Both the position numbers and the translations under genes were made by a program. Shown piece after piece: positions 21,690 through 33,352 of a stretch of 64,000 nt of DNA. Location: NCBI GenBank assembly GCA_900095095.1, contig FMBT01000300.1, forward strand, positions 248,001-312,000, written 5' to 3'. Positions within the stretch are counted from its first letter, which is position 1, and each line of letters opens with the position of its first letter. The DNA is from Fragilariopsis cylindrus CCMP1102. Lineage: Eukaryota; Bacillariophyta; Bacillariophyceae; Bacillariales; Bacillariaceae. Below the pieces are notes generated by a model that saw nothing but the letters and a program-made list of their open reading frames with translations, was not told the origin of the DNA and ran no database searches.

Positions 21690-23600
21690 TTAGCCCATAT
21701 TCCCGCCCATACCGCCGTTACCGCCTCCCATATTTCCCCCACCCATACCAGTGCCATTTCCACCTCCCATATTATTTCCACCGCCACCACCCATCTCCAT
21801 CCAACGGTGCCTTTGGATCATTATGGCTCTTTGAACAGCTTGCATGTCTTGGACGTTTTGCATTCCACCCATGCCACCACCACCACCACCTTGTTGACCA
21901 AAAGGAGTTGACATACCCATCGAGGATGCGAAGTCTCCTGCTCCTGCTCCTCCTCCTCCTCCCAGCCTTGACATCGGATCCGCATTTGCTGATTGACGGG
22001 CTATCATCATTTCAGCCAATAGGCGTTGTTGGTGTTGATGTGTGATAGTTTCGCGGATGTCTTGTGTCAATGCATCCGGTGCACCTTCGTCCCCCTCGTA
22101 GTGTTTTTCATCGGTTCTACTATCTGCCTCATCTTTCTTACCACCCATATTGAGCATATTTTCAGCAGTCTTTCTCTGCTGGTACTCGGCCATAACTACC
22201 TTGTGTCGTTTCCTATCTTCTTCGGCTAAACCTTCGAAATGAGAACGACTCACTGAATCAAGCGCTTTCCAGCGTTTACTAACTTCTCGGGCAAGTTGTA
22301 CCAGTCCAATCTTACCATGTACCTTTCGGTGAGCACGCTTGGTTCTTGTGGGGAAAAAAGTACGGGTTGCCAAGGTTGCTTCTGAATCTTCTTCTTCATT
22401 GTCTTCCTTGCTCTTGCTTTTCTTCTTCTTTCCCCCTTCTTCTTCTTCTTCTTCGTCGTCGTTCTCTTCCTTCGCTTCTTCCCCAAGTGCTGGTTTTTTC
22501 TTTTCTTCCCCCTTTCCTTCTTGTTTAGATTTATCGCCTTCCTCGTCTTTTTCCTCGTCTTTGTCGGAGGACTTCTTCTTGGCAGAGGCGGTGGCGTCAT
22601 CTTTATCATCCGTTCCTTCCTTCTTGGCTTCACTACTATCGTCTTCCTTGTCCGTCTTTTTCGTTTCTTCCTTGCTCTTCGAATCAATCTCATCCAGAAT
22701 CTTACGTCTTTGTTCGGAAAAGAAGATATTGTATGCGCTGAGAGCACGTCTTGGCATATCGGCATCCTTCTTTGCTTTCTTACGACGTTTTCCAGACTTT
22801 GTGTTTGTGGTGGACGCCGTCGTACTACTATTATTGGTTCTTCTTGCGATAATGGCATCATCGTCCATAATACGGCGTTTCTTCAGAGCAGCAGCAATAT
22901 TGATATCGTTACTGCCCATCGTCGAGCCGTGAGGAGCAGCACCCCCGCCCTCCTGTAAATACGATGCTAGACTATTACCACCATATCCGCCACTCGGCAT
23001 GTTGCCGAACAGGCCCTGATGTTGATGTTGATACTGTTGATGATGTTGCTGATGTTGTTGTTGCTGCTGCTGATATTGATGCTGATATGCCTGTTGCAAC
23101 TGCTGATCGTCGCCGCCGCTACCAACTTGACCTTGAAGGAATGCTGCTCGACGAGCATTCATCATTGCCATCTTTTCCTTGGCACGATATAGCGCGAGCA
23201 TATCCATATCGGGGATACCTCCAGCAGCAGCAGTAGACATACCACTTGTCATGTTGTTCACGTTCATACCCCCACCACCCATCATCATGCTGCTCAGGTT
23301 GTTCATATTCATGCCCATCATTTCGGCTGCGGTCCGTTGACCTTGACTTTGAGGACCATGCAAGGGACTGCCAATATCACCGCCGCCGCCGCCGATACTA
23401 CCTACCCCTCCTCCTCCACCCATGGAGGAAAATCGTGCAGCTGCATTGGCATACATGTTATGTATCTCGTCTGGATGGCCTTGTCCTTGATCTCCTCCTG
23501 ATCTGTAGTCCCCGCCGCCTAGACCCCTATTACCGGTGCCGGACGACGATCCGCCTCCTCCTCCGCCGTGGGAGACGTCGTTAGTGTTCCTGTTAGACAT
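21690..23600 (-). CDS. HMG-box protein, Gly/Gln-rich, with an insertion inside the box
   Basis: HMG boxes bend DNA and act in chromatin or transcription. The intronless 636-aa protein has a Gly/Met-rich N-terminal region, a Gln/His tract (about 170-195), a basic segment (SGKRRKKAKKDA) and then the first HMG helix (PRRALSAYNIFFSEQRRKIL, about 280-300). A Lys/Glu/Asp insertion of about 115 residues follows. The rest of the box resumes at about 425: KIGLVQLAREVSKRWKALD, then SRSHFEGLAEEDRKRHKVVM. The C-terminus is Gly/Met-rich. The conserved residues on both sides of the insert indicate one interrupted box. The insert is coding in the same frame, and I see no GT-AG pair that would remove it cleanly. 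Confidence 0.85.
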   Translation of the reverse strand: MSNRNTNDVSHGGGGGGSSSGTGNRGLGGGDYRSGGDQGQGHPDEIHNMYANAAARFSSMGGGGGVGSIGGGGGDIGSPLHGPQSQGQRTAAEMMGMNMNNLSSMMMGGGGMNVNNMTSGMSTAAAGGIPDMDMLALYRAKEKMAMMNARRAAFLQGQVGSGGDDQQLQQAYQHQYQQQQQQHQQHHQQYQHQHQGLFGNMPSGGYGGNSLASYLQEGGGAAPHGSTMGSNDINIAAALKKRRIMDDDAIIARRTNNSSTTASTTNTKSGKRRKKAKKDADMPRRALSAYNIFFSEQRRKILDEIDSKSKEETKKTDKEDDSSEAKKEGTDDKDDATASAKKKSSDKDEEKDEEGDKSKQEGKGEEKKKPALGEEAKEENDDEEEEEEGGKKKKSKSKEDNEEEDSEATLATRTFFPTRTKRAHRKVHGKIGLVQLAREVSKRWKALDSVSRSHFEGLAEEDRKRHKVVMAEYQQRKTAENMLNMGGKKDEADSRTDEKHYEGDEGAPDALTQDIRETITHQHQQRLLAEMMIARQSANADPMSRLGGGGGAGAGDFASSMGMSTPFGQQGGGGGGMGGMQNVQDMQAVQRAIMIQRHRWMEMGGGGGNNMGGGNGTGMGGGNMGGGNGGMGGNMG

Positions 23601-24946
23601 AAGATAATATTCGAATATCTATCAGTCAATAACAATTAATTACAAAGCGAGTAAATGATCGTGACACGCTACTGTAATTTGATTCTATGATAGTTTATGT
23701 GATGTGGTAAGACAGAGAGAAGAATCAATCCCATTAATGTGAGAAAATGTTCAAGAGTTTTGTTGTTTACCGGTAGTAGTACACTGAACACTGTTGTGCA
23801 TTAACGTGATTTAAGTGAATGTCAAATTTATGCAGGCCTATCATACGGGTTTCTGAACACATACTGAATACTGAATAAGCTTTGTGAAAGAAGTTAGTGT
23901 TACCACCCCGAATTCATGAAGTTTGTGTGTCATGTGCGCATAAATGATGGCATAAATTAAAAAAATCGCACAAGTCTTTAATTCTTCGGCGATGTCATGG
24001 TATTTTCAATCCTCCGAAGGGCAATGACGTGCTAAAATGTGCATCGCAAATTTTTATTTTTACATTAATAAAAATTATGTATGCTATTTCTGATTATGAA
24101 ACTTGTTTCAAAAGAATAGACCATTCCTACAAAACAACATTCCTATGGTTATAATGCAAAAAACTTCAAATAATTGGATCTAATATAATGAAGTAGTAGA
24201 GCTTCTATTCACTCTTTGTTGTTATGTCTCCTATGATGAGTAAAATTTGGCTCAGTATTTATTTGCATATCTGCAAAAATTTATTAGATCTAAATTGCAG
24301 ACTAAATCAGACCCTAGATGCTTAATCTTTACAGTTTTAATTTCATTCAGATTATCACGACACTATGCCTATTGTTTGTCCTTCACATTCTAAAAGAAAG
24401 AGTAACAACGATGGAAATCTATGCAGAGGAAAGCTATATTTTCCCATCACAATATGATGGAGTCAAGATTATATTTTCATTTAGAAGCAGAACAAATTTG
24501 GTTGGCTTCTAGTCAAAAATCCTATTGCACTCCTAGCTACACCACAAATTTATATTGTTTTAATAATTACAGCACACCACTGCATGTATGCTATTGTCAT
24601 GCAATGGCAATGAAACTGGAAAAGTAGGGTTTTCTGCCTGGCAACAATAGTCTCGATTTTCATTATTATTCATATCGATCTACTTGTGAATATAAATTTC
24701 AAAACACTTTTACATAATCACAACACTGCAGGTAGTTTGAACAAGAAGTGAAACGAATTCATGACGTGTACCCTTATACTCTTTTCAGCTCTATATTTTC
24801 TGAAAAGGATAATGTTGTTGTAAGGTCAAATCCTATTTTTTCGTTTGTATCAACCAACATTGGATTGGCCGTCAACCATGAGATAGAATGAAGAACGAGT
24901 ATGTACTTTTTTGACTACCATTTATTTATTACACGAAAATCTCTTT
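23601..24946. other. Intergenic spacer of 1.3 kb
   Basis: No supported gene on either strand. It is AT-rich and contains only short unrelated frames. Confidence 0.6.
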
Positions 24947-25583
24947 TTATCTTCTTCCTCTACCTCGTCCCATGCCCACACCTGCTCCCGGAGGTGGCGG
25001 CGGTGGCATACCCGGAGCTCCAACACCGTGCATCGGTGCAGCTCCGAGTCCCATAGGAACACCTCCTGGAGGAGGTGGTCCACCGCTAGACACAGATGTA
25101 TTTCCTCTTCCTCTACCAGCAACTGCGATACCTGCCGCGCTCTTACCCGACGGTGGAGGCGGTCCTTCTACAGCCAAACTAACAACGTTTTCCCCTCGTA
25201 TCAAAACCAGCCCAAGACTCCTTCTTTCTGTTCGTTCTTCGAGTAAAGCTGCTCTACTCTTTCGTAGGACACGGAATTCTTCTGCCTCGCTAAGGACAAG
25301 ATTTAAATGTTTATCAAACGCCAGAAATGTACCTATGATAGATCTTCCGTCATGTAACGTTACTCGGAGCCTATGTTCCACATAACGGAGCAATTTACTT
25401 CCTTTTCCACTCGGCTGTTTACAGTGTATTATTTTTTAGATATAGCGAAGATAAGGACGAGGACGATGAGTTAGTCGGTTATACCACGGGGGGGGGGGAG
25501 GAAAGCGATTCTCATAGAAATAGCGTAAAAATTCATTTCATACCGTATTTTAAAGATAATCCTTTATCCTTTATTCTTACCAT
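24947..25583 (-). CDS. Small nuclear ribonucleoprotein SmB/B' (two exons)
   Basis: SmB is one of seven Sm proteins forming the ring on U1, U2, U4 and U5 snRNAs. Coding exons are 25583-25581 (only the ATG) and 25414-24947, giving 156 aa beginning M-PSGKGSKLLRYVEHRL. The Sm1 motif (VTLHDGRSIIGTFLAFDKHL) and Sm2 motif (GLVLIRGENVVSLAVEGPPP) are textbook SmB. The C-terminal tail is Pro/Gly-rich and ends GMGRGRGRR, like SmB tails. The intron is 166 nt with donor GTAAGA directly after the start codon and acceptor AACAG, and contains an 11-G run. Without this exon the frame has no ATG before the conserved KLLRYVEHR. Confidence 0.93.
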
Positions 25584-26040
25584 TGTTTAGACCGATTCCT
25601 TTACACAATTCAATCGAACACAACAGAATATATAACCCTCGCTTTGGAGATGTGATGATTCGAGAAGACTATGGTTATTTATTTTCTCTTAACTTTGATC
25701 TTCTTCTACTATGCTAGCTAGCTCTTTACTGTTGTGGCGTATTATCATGGTCACTGTTGATGGTTTTGATTTTTTAATGCGATTGTGCACAACACAAACC
25801 GTTGAAGGGCAGACACTCCATTTTCTCTTTGAGACGTGGAAAAAAAAGTACAATATAAAAAAAAATCAAAGGAAACCACTATAGCTAGCGTACGCCGCGT
25901 TACTGATTGCAATAGACAATTAGCTTCTACACTATTGCAATAATATACATATATATAGTATATCACTATTTGAGAAATCAAATTCAACATACGCATAATC
26001 AGTACGTTTATATAATTCAAAAGACGTTAACATTCAAAAT
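25584..26040. other. Spacer between SmB and PP1 genes
   Basis: Both flanking genes are on the minus strand, so this holds the SmB promoter and the PP1 3' end. It includes a GCTAGCTAGC word near 25711. I see no other feature. Confidence 0.5.
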
Positions 26041-27721
26041 TCACAATAGTTGAGGTTGATCACCACTGCTCCCTCTCCGGTGCGACGAAAGCCGTTGTTT
26101 CTTTTCTGATGGTTGAAGTATTTGGAATGAGCACATAAGTGATTCATCAATCGAAATCATCGCACCGGCATTATCGAATTCACCACAATAATTGGGTGCC
26201 GAAAATAATGTAACAAGTCTCCGTCCAGCAAAAAATTGGTACCCATCCTCAACTACTTGATGAGCACGAACAATCAAATCTAAATCTTGTTCCTCACAAA
26301 ATTTCGTTACTATATCTGCACCAAATGTGTACGAAACCCCTCGATCATTATCTGCCCAACCCTAGTAGTCATTCATAGTAGAAGGAGATTTTAAAAAAAA
26401 AGTAATGACAAGATATTAAAATATGCATCAGAACAAATCAAGAGCAATAAATTAATGATTTATTAATTCTCTGGAATATACTCGGTACTGGGTAATGATC
26501 TAAGAAAGAAAAAAAAACCGAAGGAAAATTATAATACAATATGAATTGATTGTGATTCGCATTTCATTTCATTTTCAACTCACCTCATTGGTAGAAGGAT
26601 CACTCCATAGTAAGTCACACAAAAGTCCAACGTCGGGTATGTCACATGGTCGTCGTAGGTCCGCAATTTGTTGTAAATCTTGTAATTCGGGACTTAATCC
26701 TCCATGCATACATAATATTTTTTCATCAATTAATGCGGAAACAGGTAGGCAATTAAATACATCACTGAAAATTTTCCATAATTTAATACTATATCGTCTT
26801 TTACATTCATCATAAAAACCATATATACGATTAATCCCCGCTGACTCGTGATTTCCTCGTAATATGAAAAAGTTCTCTGGATATTGTATCTTGTACGCAA
26901 GTAAAAGCGAAATAGTTTCAATAGATTGTTTGCCCCGATCTACGTAGTCTTGAGAGAGCGGCAAAGAAAAAAGTGAGTTAAAATATATAATACAATACAA
27001 TACAATACAAAAAGGATCGACAGGTAAAATGAACACATACCACCACAAAATAAGTAGTTTGAAACGGGTGGAAAACTATTATATGGGTTCAAAAAGAAAG
27101 GGAAGATTAGTCAAATGAACCAAGAGTGAGAGATTCGAACAGACTGAGTGTCATATAGTAAAATCAATCGACGAGTGAGTCGATACACTGTACACTATTA
27201 TTCAGAAAATATCGTCACTCATAGGAAAAAAATCCATGGATACAACATGGAATTCATCGGAAGCACAATGGAAAGTTGTCATAGATAATACAATAGTATA
27301 TTACGTACCCACCATATTCGAACAACCGTAGTAGATCAGTATATTGACCATGTACGTCACCACAAATCTTAATTGGTGCCTCTAATTCTAATAACATTGG
27401 TTGATTCATTATTACATTCCGTGCTCGGACGCATAAAAGTTTGATTTCATTTTCTGATAAACGGACCATCGTTCCTGGTGGACTACCACGTACACCTAGT
27501 AATCGTTGTGTTATGTTTATTATTGGTTCCATTCCCTGTTCTACAATAGGGAGAGACGCATCGGGTGCATGTAAACGTGAATCCTGTCGAGAAACATTCG
27601 CCGCCGTCGCCATCGCCGATGTTATTTCTATTGAGCTGTTAGTTACAACATTGCTATTGTTGTCACCCAATGATGAGGAAACGTTAGGAGGGGAACCATC
27701 ATCGCTGCGTCCGCCCATCAT
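26041..27721 (-). CDS. Serine/threonine protein phosphatase PP1 catalytic subunit (four exons)
   Basis: PP1 is the metal-dependent catalytic subunit that works with many regulatory partners. Exons are 27721-27309, 27075-27041 (35 nt), 26948-26584 and 26361-26041, giving 377 aa. Splicing through the micro-exon is required to make [22 protein letters not shown]. The metal and active-site motifs GDVHGQ, GDYVDRG and RGNHE, the C-terminal His blocks, and [16 protein letters not shown] are intact. The core matches PP1 rather than PP2A ([17 protein letters not shown], then [20 protein letters not shown]). A Ser/Asn-rich N-terminal extension of about 60 residues is unusual. All junctions are GT-AG and keep phase. 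Confidence 0.95.
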
Positions 27722-28318
27722 TTACTATGTACGCACAATGCCGAATAAATGCCGATTTAGATGAGCCGAGTCAATCGATTGGGTTACAAGTATTCTTTTG
27801 CTTTACAGCATTTTGGGACTAAATTCTACCGTAATCTATTTCTAGGTTTAGTTGACTGTCAATGAGAAGGCGATACGAATGCTATCTCTTGCCGACGTCG
27901 ATCTTGCATACAGTACTGTAGTATCTATTACTGAATGAGAACAAAAGATAAAAGATTTTTAAATTCTGTTTACAATTTTTTTCGAATTTAAATTGTTGTG
28001 AAAGTAATTTTAAATTTGTTGTGGCCTGTTTGCTTATTACGTGTGCTATAAGGTTTCAATCCCGTGTGAATCGATTTTTACAAGCAACAACGTGAACGTT
28101 AACGTCGAAACGATAATAACGGTAAAATCATCAACATCACTTCAAAATGAAAAAAATCACACAAGATTGTTCTGCTTTCAATAATAGAATATGAACTGGG
28201 ACGAAGTCTTGTTGCAGCATCGTCTAATACCGGTAGTGTATCCCGTGCTGCATTCATCTTCAACCGACGCATGGATCCTTGTCATAGCAATTAGGTATAC
28301 TGATCGACATCGCTATCT
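27722..28318. promoter_or_regulatory. Divergent spacer, PP1 / PrimPol
   Basis: No supported gene. A CAGTACTGTAGTA word lies near 27911. Confidence 0.45.
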
Positions 28319-29169
28319 ATGAGCTCGTCATCGTCAACGTCAACGTCAACGTCGCCTCGTCGTCATCGAAAACATTCTAGAAATACCAACAAAAACGCTC
28401 GTAAGATGGCCATCAATGACGAACCACCATCGTCGCCGTCGTCTCCCTTTTCTTGGAGAGTAATAAGAGACCCAAAAGATAAAAGAACGTCCTCTAAATC
28501 ATCATCATCAAAATCTAAAAGTACCACCAAGCCCAAAAAATCACACGGTATATCTCCCAGTCAATTTCATGCAAGAAAATTATCTCCGAGGAAAAATAAT
28601 AATAATACTGGCGATGACAACGACAACGACAACGACGGAAATGATATAAGATCTTCTTCTACAACTATCGCTACCGCCAATGGCACACCATCACAACCAC
28701 CATTGCCGGCATGGAAGAAGCAAGCAGAGAGGAATGTATTGATTCAAGAACACACAACTCATGCGAACGAACTTGAGGCTAAGCGAAAGGATTTCCGTCG
28801 ACAGACACAACTCAAAACTTGGCCTCTACAAGATATGGCGATGGAACACTTGGATCATCTTTTAGGTATGAATGCTAGTAACCAATTCATGGAGGAGATT
28901 ATCTTTCTTCTGAATCATCTAGTTCAATTTCTTCGGCAGAGTCTTCGAGGCCACGTCTCTCACTATCGACTAAAAAAAGAACAACAAAGTCATCACTTCC
29001 CGACATCACTGCATCACCAACAAAGTCATCACAAACAAACGACAAGGTTAATAGACATAGTAATGGTAAGAACGAAGTTGAACAACAGCAACAACAAGAT
29101 AAAAATGACATTGATATGATAAAATCGACAACATAATAAAAGATGAGTTCGATGGTATCTCAACTACAG

Positions 29170-29205
<36 letters not shown>

Positions 29206-30896
29206 CACCTCTTTGGAGTCTTGAACCTCGCATATTTGCTACCGAAAAGAAAAACGGGAAACGAAAATATCTCGTTGGAGAATTTGGTCGAATCGCCGAC
29301 TGGTATTGGCGGAAAACTGAACCATCTTCGAGACATTTGTACGAGCTCATTCGAGAAGACACTCCCTGTCGTTTGTACTTTGATTTAGAATTCAGTCGGG
29401 AGTATAACCTATCGGTTCCAGCCAAGGAACTACTCAGGAATTAGAAGATGAGTTAGCGATTGAGCTACAAACATATTATGGGAAATCCATGACTAGCCTC
29501 CAGTCCTCACAGATCATAAATCTAGATTCCTCTAACGACAAAAAGTTTTCACGACACTGGATTGTACATTTATATCAAGTGGTTGAAGACGAAGACAAAG
29601 AATCGCCGCCATCGTCATCGTCAGCAACCTCGGTACACAAGCAACGACGGGAGTTGCTATTTCGAGATGCCCCAACGGTTGGTCGATTTATCAAACGAAT
29701 GGTGGGTCGGTTAGCTAATGAGTTAGCAGTAACAGGAGGAGACTTCGCCGAAAGAAGGCCTGCTTTATTTAAATATTTATTCGTCAATACTAAGGATACT
29801 GCAAAACAAACTTGTTTTATCGATCTAGGTGTATACACACGCAATCGAATTTTTCGATGTCTGGGAAGTAGCAAGTTTGGGAAGACTTCCATTCTGCAAG
29901 TGGTACTTCACGAAAAATTAGAAGAACGGATCAGGTAGAGAAAGAGGAAAACGATGATAAATATAACAATGAGAAAACTGATATGCCTAATACCGGCAAC
30001 GACGATGGTACCGAACGTCACTACTATCCACTAAATCTTCCATCCAAGAAGGAACTGTCATCTTCTCAATCGTCCAGTCCATTATCGACAAATGACTTCG
30101 TTCTTGCAAATAATTGGGAACCGCATGCAAGAGCATTAGCTGATTCGCTTGTCGTTCCCTTAACGTCATCGTCAACAAAACCAGGGATATGGATTCAGTA
30201 CACGTTTTGGAAGTTGAAGGAGGATCAGACGGATGTGGCTCTACTGGTGCTGTTGCTGATAACACAAAAACAACGACCAGTACCGGCAATACAGGCTCAC
30301 AGCGTAAGTTTGCACCCAGTATCTCGATGGCACGCCAGGGAAGTCCACTACCTTCATTGGACCAATTTGTCGTCGAATCCTTGGGAACTCGAGGACCCAT
30401 GGGCATAAGGGGGTCTATACGTGCCTGGTCTATCGAATATGGTCCTCGCGAGACACCCGTTTCCTTCACATACCAAATGCAAAGGAATCGATTTTGTGAG
30501 CTGGTTGGACGAAGTCACAAATCAAATAACATATTTTGGACTATTGATCTAATCTCCTGGACATGTATTCAAGGTTGTCACGATCCTGACTGTTTTGGCC
30601 GTGGAAGTCCTATATCAATATCTAATAATGGCAAGCTAAGTGGGAGAGGAGGACATCTAGATAGCATAAAACAAGAATTTGAGTCTTGGCAGGAAGAGGA
30701 ATTTGAAAAGGCGCTAATGGCTTTGAACCTTGATGATATTATCGCTACTAGTAAAGAAATATCGTCGTCTGCTGTAAGTAAAAACGATAGTCGTAAAAAG
30801 AACGAAGAAGACGAGGAAGAATTTGGTGATATGGGTACTTTTTCAGACGAGGCATTACTTCAAGCATGCCTGGATAATCCTGAGTTCTTTCCTTGA
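28319..30896 (+). CDS. PrimPol-type primase-polymerase (frame breaks in this copy)
   Basis: PrimPol is an archaeo-eukaryotic primase that re-primes stalled replication forks. The protein would be about 835 aa. The N-terminal 250 residues are Ser/Lys/Asn-rich and poly-Gln. The catalytic domain begins at PLWSLEPRIFATEKKNGKRK, followed by ELIREDTPCRLYFDLEF (catalytic DxE), then IINLDSSNDKKFSRHWIVHL and FIDLGVYTRNRIFRCLGSSK. The C-terminal Zn-finger is conserved (NRFCELVGRSHKSNNIFWTI, then CIQGCHDPDC). A 74-nt intron at 28866-28939 is well supported. The frame then changes near 29121, 29405-29440, 29913 and 30177, each time as if one base were missing. Introns at 29066-29169 and 30198-30280 could explain two of these, but nothing explains the other two. 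Either the sequence has errors or the copy is damaged. Confidence 0.85.
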
Positions 30897-30950
30897 CAAA
30901 AGACGCTTTTGTGCTAGTAGTTTGACTATAATTTTTACACTCCTCTACTT

Positions 30951-32614
30951 TTACAAATTTTCAAACGTTTCGCGCATTATGCGTAGTAAATTATCTGCAC
31001 TTTCCATCAGATTGAGTTGTCGATTATTATATACTTTTCGCATAATTTCACGTCGACATCGGACCTTTTTCAACCACAGACCTGAATCTATATCATACCG
31101 TCGTGATGCTGGATCCGAAAACAATACCTCAAATCCAGCTTTTTGATAAAATTCTAAACCTTTCGTATTGTAATCTTCGACTTCAAGTATGATTTCATTC
31201 ATATTCCAATCTTTACGAACATGCATTTCGCATGCATCAACCAATTTAGATCCAATCCCGGCTCGGCGTGCACTTTTTATAACAGCTAAATTGGTAAGGA
31301 CGGGTCGCATAGGTCGATCATTGATGATCCCACCACCACTGAGAGATGTGCTGTACGCATCTATTGTCACTATTTCTTCTTCTTCTGATGATGATGATTC
31401 CAAGGTAGTAACACTTCCAAGGCCGTATGGTCGTTGAGTAATTTCAACGAATCCTAATAAATCCCCTCTTACATAATAGTCATCATTATCACTATTAAAA
31501 CCATCATTGCGTACTATTCTTTTTTTAGTAGTATCCAAATTATGTACATCATTCTTTAATTCATCATCTAATAATAATGGTTGTGTAAGCATTGCAGTAC
31601 TCGTTCCGGCAACTTGTTTCACTTCATATGCAAGAAACATTTCATTCGTATCTTTGAATCGTTCCCGTCGTCGTTGTAAGTCTGCTGCCTGTAAATTCTT
31701 CAGGTAGCCAATTTGTAATTCTTTCACGAAACTTTTGTGTTTTACAACAAGACAACAAAATATTTTTTATGAGTAAAGAGTATCTCGGAGGCCTGATACA
31801 TACCATACAAAACTATACGCAGTGTCTGGACGACGATGTGAATACAAATACAAACACAGTGTGCAAAACATATCATAATATCATAATACTTACTTGATAT
31901 TCCCATTCCCACTAGGATCCAGTAGCTCCTTTCATTTTGTTTGTTGAGTAGAAAAGAAAGATAATGGTGAGATTATATCGAAATTGGACTATAAGTCGCA
32001 ATATATGACATGTGGCATGACACGATAATAAATAGTCCGACTATATTATTATTATCATTATTATTCTTATTATAGACTAACCTTGAAAAATACATCTATA
32101 CACATATCACTTATAGTTTGAAAAATTTCATCATTTGAGGGTGGTGTTTTAGAAAGAGTTTCAATGATAAATGCAGGTGATTTTTCTAATACTGCTGCTG
32201 ATGTTCTAACGTCGTCCTCCAAATCGTATGCGTTATCACTAATAAGTGGTATGGAAGCAAAAAGACTTGTCGTAGTAGTCGCAAGTCGTCGTCGTGTCGT
32301 CGTTGTTGTTGTTGTTGCTGATATTGATTATGATAATGTTGTTGTTGTCGTAATTTTGGAAGTTGATGCTTTCGATGTGACGTCGTGCATTGTGACGACG
32401 ACGACGACGACGACAATGATTGATATGAAGTTGAAAATGAATCCACGAAAAGAAAAGAATGTTGTTGGTGTATCGTCGTCGTTGTTGTCGTCGTTAATGA
32501 TAATATGATTATGGACATCAATGATATTAACACGAAGATTGTTGATGACCCAAAGGAAAAGAAGAAACGTCGTGATGATGAAATCCTTCTTGTCGATAAT
32601 AAAACCGAAACCAT
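30951..32614 (-). CDS. GNAT-family N-acetyltransferase with plastid-type leader
   Basis: GNAT enzymes move acetyl from acetyl-CoA to an amine. Exons are 32614-32082, 31928-31894 (35 nt) and 31731-30951, giving about 449 aa if one break is bridged. The acetyl-CoA motif is in exon 3 (NLAVIKSARRAGIGSKLVDA), followed by IILEVEDYNTKGLEFYQKAG, the normal GNAT C-half. The N-terminus has a hydrophobic signal segment ending QHS-F, similar to the J-protein leader, suggesting plastid import. The first frame and the frame feeding SIPLISDNAYDLEDD differ by one base. The five-A run at 32259-32263 is the only homopolymer where an added base would join them. The small exon (ELLDPSGNGNI) keeps phase on both sides. 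Confidence 0.8.
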
Positions 32615-32995
32615 GATTGATTGATCGATCGCGTATTCAATTCAATATGTTTAGTTGCTTGCTTGCCTTTTATATTATAAATTATGACATTAATACGGTC
32701 TACTCACGAAGACTCTACTCGCCTCGACGACTCTACTCACTGCTATGACTTATAAGCAAGTGTTAAGATCCGATTAGATATATTTGATACCGGCAGGCAG
32801 CGATGACGACTTCGAAGCTTCGAAGGAGAAAGCTCGATAATGAACAATCGAAGAAAACGAGGACACAATCATCACAACAACAACAGAAAATGCTTAAATT
32901 CACATAATTCGACCACGTGAGAAAATCAGGCCTGTTCAATACGTTTCAGAAGGTTCGACACTGCGTCGTGCAGTGGACTAACTTTCCGAACTGTT

Positions 32996-33031
32996 GAGTC
33001 GAGTGAATCGAGCGAGTCGAATGAGTCGAGA
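32996..33031. repeat. Four 9-bp units of GAGTCGAxx
   Basis: The units are GAGTCGAGT, GAATCGAGC, GAGTCGAAT and GAGTCGAGA in direct tandem. Confidence 0.8.
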
Positions 33032-33260
33032 TATACAGGACTGCTGGATCACTCAATTTTTAAACACATTCTTAAAAAAATTAATACACATTCTTAGAAA
33101 TATTCATTTACATAACATCACAATGGCATCCATATCCATAATAGGCCAAGTGCATTGATTAGTTACAGTGTGTTTCTTTTCTTTTCAAATAGAAGGAGCA
33201 GTCGCAAAGTAACAACATAAACTAACAATTTTCTTCGCCGATAGACTCGAAGACGCTCAC

Positions 33261-33319
33261 ATCAAATCAAATCAAATCAAATCAAATCAAAACAAAACAA
33301 AACAAATCAAAACAAAACG
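33261..33319. repeat. (CAAAT/CAAAA)n pentamer repeat
   Basis: About twelve pentamer units change from CAAAT to CAAAA along the run, ending about 35 bases upstream of the MOSC start codon, so probably in its 5' leader. Confidence 0.85.
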
Positions 33320-33352
33320 ACAGCCAAAACAATTTCCCCTCAATACATAAGG

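Larger units (their letters stand above)
32615..33352. promoter_or_regulatory. Divergent spacer, GNAT / MOSC, with a 9-bp minisatellite
   Basis: No supported gene. It holds clusters of GACTCTACTCG words (32701-32741), the 9-bp repeat at 32996-33031, and a pentamer repeat at 33261-33319. Confidence 0.55.

Noticed and set aside
24318-24627. Two overlapping plus-strand frames in the 1.3-kb spacer
   Set aside because: Both are short, AT-driven and lack any motif or splice context.
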